Shown piece by piece: positions 8,565 to 15,264 of a stretch of 64,000 nucleotides of DNA (the stretch's first letter is position 1; each line of letters opens with the position of its first letter). The stretch is from Allobosea sp. Its GTDB lineage: Bacteria > Pseudomonadota > Alphaproteobacteria > Rhizobiales > Beijerinckiaceae. Made by a program: the position numbers and the translations under genes. Below the pieces are notes generated by a model. That model was not told where the DNA came from. It did not search any database and was given only the letters and a program-made list of their open reading frames with translations. The stretch spans positions 1-64,000 of the forward strand of contig NZ_JAFKFX010000024.1 of the NCBI RefSeq assembly GCF_017308075.1, read 5' to 3'.

Positions 8565-9266
8565 CTAATGTCTTTTTACGAAGTGAAAGATGGTGTGCGC
8601 AGTCATCGATGTTGCGGCGTTCGGCGGGATCGCGTACGCCGCTAGCTTATCCGGAGTATAGGTTCCCGCCATGTCCATCCGGTCGAACCCCTCAAATAAG
8701 GTGAGTAGCCGCTCCTTGGCATCGAGGGTGCCGAACGATCTGACGTGGTCGTGCTGGCCAAAAAGACGCTCTCGCTCGGCGTGGGGCATCGAAAGGTCCA
8801 TGTCCTCGCGGTAGTAATTGGAATAAAACGGGACGCAGAAGGTATGGAATCCGCCGGGAGCGATCGCTGCATTCATGTCCTTGATCGTTCTGTGCAGATC
8901 GGAAGGTACATGTTCGAGCACATGTGAATGAACGAAACCCTGAACTGATTCTTTCTCAAAATAGTCGAGAGGACGCGTCAGGTCGATTTGCCTCACTGGT
9001 CTCTCGACCCACGGGTAGAATGACGGATCGTAGTCCGCTGGCTGGTAGTCGTCGCCGTATTTTTGCATCAGCAGTGCCGTAATGGCGTGTTCAGGCGCGC
9101 AATGAACGACCGGTAGGCCGTTCGGAGGTGGCGCCAAGTCTCTCAAGACACAGTATATGAAGCGTGTTCGCTCTTTCGAGCCACAGCCCGCGCACCGAAC
9201 AAGTCTACGCCCGCGGTAATCGCCAAACTTGGTGGAGTGGCAGATCGGGCAGGCCGGTTCAGTCAT
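8565..9266 (-). CDS. Class I SAM-dependent methyltransferase-like protein with Cys cluster
   Basis: The start is placed at the ATG at 9266, giving 233 residues. The N-terminus has two CxxC-type pairs (CPICHSTKFGDYRG then RCAGCGSKERTR) that could bind zinc. The middle has the methyltransferase post-I features VHSHVLEHVPSDLHRTIKDM and IAPGGFHTFCVPF, as in Methyltransf_11 proteins. The glycine-rich SAM loop is not canonical: the region reads LPVVHCAPEHAITALL. A substrate cannot be told; relatives often sit in polysaccharide or cell-envelope loci. The base composition looks somewhat lower in GC than the flanking genes, and it borders a decayed region, so lateral acquisition is possible. Confidence 0.7.
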   Translation of the reverse strand: MTEPACPICHSTKFGDYRGRRLVRCAGCGSKERTRFIYCVLRDLAPPPNGLPVVHCAPEHAITALLMQKYGDDYQPADYDPSFYPWVERPVRQIDLTRPLDYFEKESVQGFVHSHVLEHVPSDLHRTIKDMNAAIAPGGFHTFCVPFYSNYYREDMDLSMPHAERERLFGQHDHVRSFGTLDAKERLLTLFEGFDRMDMAGTYTPDKLAAYAIPPNAATSMTAHTIFHFVKRH

Positions 9267-9371
9267 TGCAGCGGTTCCTGGTTCGAGAGTCGGGCTACCG
9301 AATATCATTCGCTGACAGATCGCAACTTTCCCAACTGTCTTTGCGCAGCTTTTCTTTGTCGGGAGTATCCG

Positions 9372-9548
9372 ATGAACCGCGCTGCGGCTTGGTGGGCACT
9401 GCTGGCACTCGGCTACGAGATCAGCAAGGTCGAAGGCGGAGCGGCTCCATGCAAGCCGGCTCTGTCTTCCAGTGCGGCCGCGGCCTGCGGAATCGACGCC
9501 GAGACGATCAAGGCGCAACAGGCGGCCGTGGCGGAAAGCGACCTGTGA
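9372..9548 (+). CDS. Possible small protein of unknown function
   Basis: A 58-codon frame starts with ATG at 9372 after a purine-rich GGGAG and encodes a short hydrophobic N-terminus (AAAWWALLALGY) followed by an alanine-rich tail. No family is recognised. It sits in the 431-base gap between the methyltransferase and the aminotransferase, where nothing else is convincing. It may be fortuitous. Confidence 0.25.
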   Translation: MNRAAAWWALLALGYEISKVEGGAAPCKPALSSSAAAACGIDAETIKAQQAAVAESDL

Positions 9549-9697
9549 ACGATCGTGGCGACAGCGTCACTGATCGGCCTTGCGCTCGCCCGCCGCGCGA
9601 AAGCGAGCTGCTGCCGCGCGCCGCGGCTTATCCTGCTCGGAACTGGCTTCTGCGGGGCGAGCGGCGGCCAAGCTATGCGAGGCCGCCGCCAGTGGGC

Positions 9698-10891
9698 TCA
9701 GGCTACTGCCGCAACCGATGCGTTCTTGCCCGGCTCGTGGCCTTCGAGATTGGCGATCGCCGCCGCGACGCCGCCGGCGCGATAGGGCACCCCTGCTGCC
9801 GAAAAGCCCATCTCGACGCCGGAGAGTGCGCCGAGCAGGGCAAGCTCGTTGCATTCGCCGAGATGGCCGATGCGGAAGACCTTGCCGGCGACCTTGCCGA
9901 GGCCGGAGCCCAGCGAGATGTTGTATTTTTCCAGCGCGATCTTGCGGAAGCGGTCGGCATCATGGCTCGGCGGCATCAGCACGGCCGTCAGCACGGGCGA
10001 GTGCTCGGCCGGATTCTCGCAGAGCACTTCGAGGCCCCAGGCCTCGACCGCGGCGCGGCAGGCGCCGGCCAGGCGCTCGTGCCGGGCGAAGACATTGTCC
10101 AGCCCTTCCTCCTGCAGCATGGCGAGCGCCTCCTTCAGCCCGTAGAGGAGGTTCGTGGCTGGCGTATAGGGGAAGAAGCCGCCGGCGTTGATCTTGATCA
10201 TCTCCTGCCAATCCCAGAAGGAGCGCGGCAGCGTGTTGGTCTTCGATGCCGCGAGTGCCTTCTCCGAGACGGCGTTGAAGCCGAGGCCGGGCGGCAGCAT
10301 CAGCCCCTTCTGCGAGCCGGAGACCGTGACGTCGACCTGCCATTCGTCATGCCGGTAGTCGACCGAGGCGAGCGAGGAGATCGTGTCGACCATGAACAGG
10401 GCGGGGTGGCCGGCGGCGTCGATCGCCTTGCGGATCTCGGCGACGCGGCTGGTCGCGCCGGTCGAGGTCTCGTTATGGACGACCATCACGGCCTTGATCT
10501 TGCGGGCCTTGTCCTCGGCCAGCCGCGCCTCGATCGCGGCCGGGTCGGCACCGCGGCGCCAATCGCCGGGGATGAACTCGACCTCGATGCCGAAGCGCGT
10601 CGCGATGTTCTTCCACAAGGTCGCGAAATGGCCGGTCTCCGCCATCAGCACGGTGTCTCCGGGCGAGAGCGTGTTGACGATCGCCGCTTCCCAGGCGCCG
10701 GTGCCGGAGGAGGGGTAGATCACCACTGGCTGGCTGGTCTTGAACACGGCCTTGCTGCCTTCGAGCACATGCTTGCCGAGCGCGGCGAATTCGGCGCTGC
10801 GATGGTCGATGATCGGCATGGCGATGGCGCGCAGGATCCGGTCCGGAATCGGGCTCGGGCCGGGAATGTGCAGGAAGTGACGCCCTTGCAT
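9698..10891 (-). CDS. Serine--glyoxylate/alanine--glyoxylate-type aminotransferase (class V)
   Basis: A 397-residue PLP-dependent class V aminotransferase. The PLP lysine is in SGSQKGLMLPPG (Lys about 195); IPGPSPIPDRIL near the N-terminus, YPSSGTGAWEAA (about 59-70) and MVDTISSLASV (about 167-177) are typical of the AGAT/SgaA group. Such enzymes convert glyoxylate plus serine or alanine to glycine plus hydroxypyruvate or pyruvate. The gene is divergent from a GntR-type regulator and near a Tct transporter and a hydroxyacid dehydrogenase, suggesting a glyoxylate-linked catabolic unit. Which amino donor is preferred cannot be read from the sequence. Confidence 0.88.
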   Translation of the reverse strand: MQGRHFLHIPGPSPIPDRILRAIAMPIIDHRSAEFAALGKHVLEGSKAVFKTSQPVVIYPSSGTGAWEAAIVNTLSPGDTVLMAETGHFATLWKNIATRFGIEVEFIPGDWRRGADPAAIEARLAEDKARKIKAVMVVHNETSTGATSRVAEIRKAIDAAGHPALFMVDTISSLASVDYRHDEWQVDVTVSGSQKGLMLPPGLGFNAVSEKALAASKTNTLPRSFWDWQEMIKINAGGFFPYTPATNLLYGLKEALAMLQEEGLDNVFARHERLAGACRAAVEAWGLEVLCENPAEHSPVLTAVLMPPSHDADRFRKIALEKYNISLGSGLGKVAGKVFRIGHLGECNELALLGALSGVEMGFSAAGVPYRAGGVAAAIANLEGHEPGKNASVAAVA

Positions 10892-10942
10892 GATCTTCTT
10901 ATCCTCCCAGAGGGTCAGGCGCTGTCACGCCATTCCGGATTA

Positions 10943-10953
10943 TTTTGCATTCA
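10943..10953. promoter_or_regulatory. Candidate operator motif in the aminotransferase/GntR intergenic region
   Basis: The sequence TTTTGCATTCA lies in an AT-rich part of the divergent intergenic region (10892-11039). The same 11 bases recur in inverted orientation before tctC at 11853-11863. A second candidate in this gap is the partly symmetric ATATGGTATGCGATAAT near 10975-10991, which resembles FCD-type GntR sites. Binding by the adjacent regulator is inferred. Confidence 0.4.
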
Positions 10954-11039
10954 TTTTTTGGAAGATCAATCTTGATATGGTATGCGATAATCGTGCTATC
11001 AGGCTCGACAGCGGGTGCGGGCCGACTTAGCGGTGACGC

Positions 11040-11738
11040 ATGAGCGTGCCATTGCCTGATCCTTGCGACGAAACCGCCCCGGTGGACGAGGCGACAAAAC
11101 CCGCTGCCTCCCTGCATGAAGGGCTTCTGGTCGCGCTGCGCGACTTCATCGTCGAGGGCAGTCTGGCCGATGGTGCGCGCGTGCCGGAGCGGGCGCTGTG
11201 CGAGCGTTTCAACATCTCGCGCACGCCGTTGCGCGAGGCGCTGAAGGTGCTTGCGGCCGAGGGGCTGATCGAGCTCTTGCCCAATCGCGGTGCGCGCATT
11301 CGCCAGCTCAGCCCCGAGGATGTCCGCGAGCTCTTCGATGTCATGGGTGGGCTCGAGGCACTGGCCGGGCGCCTGGCCTGTGAGCGGATTTCGGAGGCCG
11401 AAATCGCCGAAATCGAGCGCATGCATCATGAAATGTATCGGTTCTATCTGCGTCGCGAGATGCATGGCTATTTCCACTGCAATCAGGCGATCCACCAGAT
11501 GATCGTCGCAGCCGCCGGCAATGCCATGCTGGCCGCGACCTATGCCGGCCTGGCCGGGCGGATCCGGCGGGTGCGCTATTCCGCCAATCTCGCCAAGGAT
11601 CGCGACCGCTGGGGCGAGGCGATGCGCGAGCACGAGGTCATTCTCGATGCGCTGCGCCGGCGCGCCGGCGCGGAGTTGTCCGAGATCCTGTTCCTGCATC
11701 TGCGCAACAAACAGAAGGCGGCGCAGGCTTCGTCCTGA
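11040..11738 (+). CDS. GntR-family transcriptional regulator, FCD subfamily
   Basis: A 232-residue regulator with an N-terminal winged helix-turn-helix (about 25-90; RVPERALCERFNISRTPLREALK is the recognition region) and a C-terminal FCD effector domain (about 95-220) rich in the histidine, aspartate and glutamate positions that bind a metal and a carboxylate ligand (for example HHEMYRFYLRREMH, NQAIHQMI). FCD regulators commonly sense organic acids and repress adjacent catabolic genes. It is divergent from the aminotransferase and upstream of tctCBA, so both are likely targets; a shared motif in the two promoters supports this. Confidence 0.9.
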   Translation: MSVPLPDPCDETAPVDEATKPAASLHEGLLVALRDFIVEGSLADGARVPERALCERFNISRTPLREALKVLAAEGLIELLPNRGARIRQLSPEDVRELFDVMGGLEALAGRLACERISEAEIAEIERMHHEMYRFYLRREMHGYFHCNQAIHQMIVAAAGNAMLAATYAGLAGRIRRVRYSANLAKDRDRWGEAMREHEVILDALRRRAGAELSEILFLHLRNKQKAAQASS

Positions 11739-11844
11739 TCGGCATCGTCAGTGCGGTTGCGGCGTTTTCACGCCATGCATGCGCTGCTGTCTGCGGGAAA
11801 CGCGATTGTCGCAGGAAATCGTCGCCAATTTTATGATCGGCAAA

Positions 11845-11863
11845 TTTTGGATTGAATGCAAAA
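11845..11863. promoter_or_regulatory. Candidate operator upstream of tctC
   Basis: An interrupted palindrome, TTTTG-N9-CAAAA, lies about 60 bases before the tctC start in an AT-rich island between the GntR gene and tctC. Its right part contains TGAATGCAAAA, the reverse complement of the motif at 10943-10953 in the aminotransferase promoter. It is a candidate binding site for the adjacent GntR-type regulator. Confidence 0.4.
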
Positions 11864-11924
11864 ATTTTTGATCTAAGTTTTCTCCACAGCGCCGTCAGAG
11901 CGCAGTCATCGGGAGGGAGCGATC

Positions 11925-12908
11925 ATGAAGCAGCACTGGCTTGCCGCGACCGCAATCTTGGCAGCAGGCATCGGCCCCGCGGCCGCCTGGGAGCCGACCA
12001 AGGCGATCGAGATCGTGGTGCCATTCTCGGCGGGCGGAGCGTCCGACCAGATGGCGCGGACGATGCAGGGCATCATCCAGAAGCACAACCTGACCTCGCA
12101 GCCGGTCATCGTCGTCAACAAGCCGGCCGCCGGCGGCGCCGAAGGCATGCTCGACATCCAGAAATCGGTCGGTGACGCCCACAAGCTGATCACCACCTCG
12201 AGCGGCATCTTCATGACGCCGATGGCGACCAAGCTGCCGCTGAACTGGCAGGACTACACGCCGGTCGCGATGATGGCGCAGGACTCCTTCGTGCTCTGGG
12301 TCAACGCCAAGGCGCCGTACCAGAATGCCGGCGACTTCATGGCCGCGGCCAAGGCGGCCTCGCCGCCACTCAAGGTCGGGGGCACCTCGTCCAAGCGTGA
12401 GGACAACCTGATCGTCTTCGCCATGGAGAAGGCCGGCGGCGTCAAATTCGCCTTCATTCCCCACACCAGCGGCGGCCAGACCTCGACGCAGCTCTCCGGC
12501 AATCATATCGACGCCAGCACCAACAACCCGGCCGAGGACGTCGCGAACTGGCGCGGCGGCGCGACCCGGCCGCTCTGCGTCTTCTCCGACCAGAAGATGA
12601 CCTATTCGACCCCCGTCGCCGAAGGCAAATCCTGGGCGGACATTCCGACCTGCGCCTCCCAGGGGCTGAACGTCACCTACCAGATGCTGCGTGGCATGTT
12701 CATGCCGGGCAAGGTCACCAAGGACCAGCAGGCCTATTATGTGAGCCTGTTCAAGAAGGTCTCCGAGACGCCGGAATGGAAGGAGTACCTCGCGCGTAGC
12801 GCGCTGGTTCCCGACTACCGCGACGGCGAGGCCTTCGTGCAGTTCCTCAAGGCCGACGAGGCGAAGCACGCCAAGCTGATGGGCGACGCCGGCTTCATGG
12901 CCAAGTGA
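11925..12908 (+). CDS. Tripartite tricarboxylate transporter substrate-binding protein (TctC/Bug)
   Basis: A 327-residue periplasmic binding protein with a signal peptide (about 1-22, ending AAAWEP) and the Bug-family opening IEIVVPFSAGGASDQMAR, plus IPHTSGGQTSTQLSGNHID in the second lobe. It would capture a carboxylate and deliver it to the TctAB membrane pair encoded just downstream. An AGGGAG ribosome site precedes the ATG. The substrate is unknown; neighbours (hydroxyacid dehydrogenase, glyoxylate aminotransferase) point to a small hydroxy- or dicarboxylate. A palindromic element separates it from tctB. Confidence 0.92.
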   Translation: MKQHWLAATAILAAGIGPAAAWEPTKAIEIVVPFSAGGASDQMARTMQGIIQKHNLTSQPVIVVNKPAAGGAEGMLDIQKSVGDAHKLITTSSGIFMTPMATKLPLNWQDYTPVAMMAQDSFVLWVNAKAPYQNAGDFMAAAKAASPPLKVGGTSSKREDNLIVFAMEKAGGVKFAFIPHTSGGQTSTQLSGNHIDASTNNPAEDVANWRGGATRPLCVFSDQKMTYSTPVAEGKSWADIPTCASQGLNVTYQMLRGMFMPGKVTKDQQAYYVSLFKKVSETPEWKEYLARSALVPDYRDGEAFVQFLKADEAKHAKLMGDAGFMAK

Positions 12909-12947
12909 GGCCAACTCAGCACCGAAGCGCTTCGTCAGCTCTGCCCG

Positions 12948-13052
12948 GCCGTCATTTCGGGCGGAGCGAAGTGGAAGGCTCGGAATCCGTCGTAGGGCAG
13001 CGCCCTGCGATGGATCCCGGATCGGCGCCGCTACGCGGCTGGTCCGGGATGA
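12948..13052. repeat. REP-like palindromic element between tctC and tctB
   Basis: An imperfect palindromic stretch starting with GTCATTTCGGGCGGAGCGAAG and holding an inner inverted repeat ATCCCGGA (13014-13021) / TCCGGGAT (13043-13050). Elements with the same GTCATT..CCGGG..GGGATGA pattern recur elsewhere in the window. Its place inside an operon suggests an effect on transcript stability, which is an inference. Confidence 0.55.
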
Positions 13053-13070
13053 GCGCGCGGGAGATGATCG

Positions 13071-13571
13071 ATGTCGGGTTCAGCTGAAACCGAAGCTCCG
13101 GAACGCGGCATCTCGCGACGCCCGGTCGAGATTGCCACGGCCGCGATCCTGATCGGCCTCGGCCTGATCGTGCTCTGGGATTCCTATGGCCGCGGTGCCG
13201 GCTGGGACAACGGTCCGCAGAACGGCTTCTTCCCGGCTCGCGTCGGCTGGCTCTTCCTTGCGGCTTCGCTGTTCATCCTGTTCCAGTCGTTCCGCTCGGA
13301 AGACAAGATTTTCGTCACCTACGCGCAGCTGGGACAGGTGGCGCGGGTGCTGGGGCCGCTCATCGTCTTCGTCGCGCTGATCCAGCCGCTCGGGCTCTAC
13401 GTGGCCTCTGCCGTCTTCATCCTGATTTTCATGGGTGTGATCGCGACGTCGCGCTGGTGGAGCATTGCGCTCACAGCGCTGCTCGTGCCGCTCGCCTGTT
13501 TCTGGATCTTCGAGCTGCAGTTCCGCGTGCCCCTGCCCAAGGGCCCGCTCGAAGCCATGCTCGGCTACTGA
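13071..13571 (+). CDS. tctB: Tripartite tricarboxylate transporter small membrane subunit TctB
   Basis: A 166-residue inner-membrane protein with four hydrophobic segments (about 20-38, 58-78, 93-125 as two helices, and 138-155), matching the size and topology of TctB. The loop SYGRGAGWDNGPQNGFFPARVGW carries the conserved G-P-x-x-x-F-F-P element after the first helix. It lies 10 bases before tctA and partners it in a proton- or sodium-driven carboxylate importer. A GGGAG ribosome site precedes the start. Confidence 0.88.
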   Translation: MSGSAETEAPERGISRRPVEIATAAILIGLGLIVLWDSYGRGAGWDNGPQNGFFPARVGWLFLAASLFILFQSFRSEDKIFVTYAQLGQVARVLGPLIVFVALIQPLGLYVASAVFILIFMGVIATSRWWSIALTALLVPLACFWIFELQFRVPLPKGPLEAMLGY

Positions 13572-13581
13572 GGTTTCGCCG

Positions 13582-15105
13582 ATGGATGACCTCTCCTCGC
13601 TGATCACCGGCTTTCAGATCGCGCTGTCCTGGCAGAATATCGGCTTCATGGCGATCGGGGTCATTCTCGGCATCGTCGTTGGCGTGCTGCCGGGGCTGGG
13701 TGGTCCGAACGGCGTCGCGATCCTCCTGCCGCTGACCTTCGGCATGGACCCGACCTCGGCGATCATCCTGCTCTCCTCGATCTACTGGGGGGCCCTGTTC
13801 GGCGGGGCGATCACCTCGATCCTGTTCAATATTCCGGGCGAGGCCTGGTCGGTGGCGACCACCTTCGACGGTTATCCGATGGCAGTGCAGGGCAAGGCGG
13901 CGGAGGCGTTGACCGCCGCCTTCACCGCCTCCTTCATCGGGGCGCTCTCGGGTGTCATCCTGATCACCTTCGTCGCGCCGCTCGTCGCCCAGTTCGCGCT
14001 GCGCTTCGGGCCGGCCGAGTTCTTCGCCGTCTTCCTTTTGACCTTCTGCTCCTTCATCGGCATGGGCCGCGAGAACCGGGCAAAAATCCTGGCCTCGCTC
14101 TGCATCGGCTTCCTGCTCGCGGCCGTCGGTCTCGATTCGATCTCCGGCGACCTGCGGATGACTTTCGGCTCGACCGAGCTGATGCGCGGCTTCGACTTTC
14201 TGATCGTCGTCATCGGCCTGTTCGGCGTCTCCGAGATCCTGCTGACCGTCGAGGAAGGGCTGGTCTTCAAGGGCAAGCAGGCGCGGATCGACCTGATGGT
14301 CGTGCTGCGCACCTGGGCCGGGCTGCCGCGCTACTGGGCGACGCTGATCCGCTCTTCGTTGGTCGGCATGTGGATGGGCGTGACGCCGGGCGGCGCTATC
14401 GCCGCATCCTTCATGGGCTACGGGCTCGCCAAGCGCTTCTCGAAGCGCGGCAAGAATTTCGGCAAGGGCGAGATCGAGGGCGTGCTGGCGCCGGAGACGG
14501 CAGCGCACGCTGCCGGCACTAGCGCCCTCCTGCCGATGCTGGCGCTCGGCATTCCGGGCTCCGCGACGGCCGCCGTGCTGCTCGGCGGCCTCCTGGTCTG
14601 GGGCTTGCAGCCCGGCCCGATGCTGTTCGTCGAGCAGAAAGACTTCGTCTGGGGGCTGATCGCCTCGATGTATCTCGGCAATCTCGCCGGGCTGATCATC
14701 GTGCTCGCGACCGTGCCGCTCTTCGCGGCGATCATGCGCGTGCCCTTCTCCTTCGTCGCGCCGGTGATCCTGATCGTCTGCGCCATCGGCGCCTATACGA
14801 TCTCGAACTCGATCTTCGACATCTGGTTGATGCTGATCTTCGGCATCGTCGGCTATGTCTTCAAGAAGCTCGACTATCCACTGGCGCCTCTGGTGCTGGC
14901 GCTGGTGCTCGGCGACCGGGCGGAGGATGCTTTCCGTCAGGCGCTGCTCGGCTCCGGCGGCAGCCTGCATGTCTTCATCGCCAATGGCCTGGTAACGACC
15001 CTCGTCATCCTCGCCATGATCCTGCTGCTCTGGGGGCCGGTTTCGGACCTGATCGTCACGGCGCGCGGCCGCCACGCCGGAAAAGCGGCGGAAGCCGCCG
15101 AGTAG
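13582..15105 (+). CDS. tctA: Tripartite tricarboxylate transporter large membrane subunit TctA
   Basis: A 507-residue polytopic inner-membrane permease with about 11-12 helices. The start at 13582 gives the usual N-terminus (MDDLSSLITGFQIALSW) immediately after tctB. The family signature GVLPGLGGPNGVAILLP (about 34-50) and a second copy-like PGSATAAVLLGGLL in the middle are present, as is the GGAITSILFNIPGEAWS segment. It forms the translocation path for the carboxylate bound by TctC. The downstream gap contains another palindromic element before the dehydrogenase gene. Confidence 0.93.
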   Translation: MDDLSSLITGFQIALSWQNIGFMAIGVILGIVVGVLPGLGGPNGVAILLPLTFGMDPTSAIILLSSIYWGALFGGAITSILFNIPGEAWSVATTFDGYPMAVQGKAAEALTAAFTASFIGALSGVILITFVAPLVAQFALRFGPAEFFAVFLLTFCSFIGMGRENRAKILASLCIGFLLAAVGLDSISGDLRMTFGSTELMRGFDFLIVVIGLFGVSEILLTVEEGLVFKGKQARIDLMVVLRTWAGLPRYWATLIRSSLVGMWMGVTPGGAIAASFMGYGLAKRFSKRGKNFGKGEIEGVLAPETAAHAAGTSALLPMLALGIPGSATAAVLLGGLLVWGLQPGPMLFVEQKDFVWGLIASMYLGNLAGLIIVLATVPLFAAIMRVPFSFVAPVILIVCAIGAYTISNSIFDIWLMLIFGIVGYVFKKLDYPLAPLVLALVLGDRAEDAFRQALLGSGGSLHVFIANGLVTTLVILAMILLLWGPVSDLIVTARGRHAGKAAEAAE

Positions 15106-15133
15106 TCATGCCGCCTTCGGAAAGAACCACCGA

Positions 15134-15233
15134 CATCCCGGATAGGCCGCAAAGCCGCACCGCTCCGGGGTCAATCGCAGAGCGCCCAGATTTCCGATGG
15201 ATACCGGCGCTCCGCTTCGCTACGGCCGGGATG
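15134..15233. repeat. REP-like palindromic element between tctA and the dehydrogenase gene
   Basis: CATCCCGG at 15134-15141 pairs with CCGGGATG at 15226-15233, with a GC-rich, CGCTTCGCTACGG-containing interior. The pattern matches the other dispersed elements in the window and may form a long hairpin behind tctA. Confidence 0.5.
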
Positions 15234-15264
15234 ACGGCTCACATCAGAATTGGCTAGCAGAACG

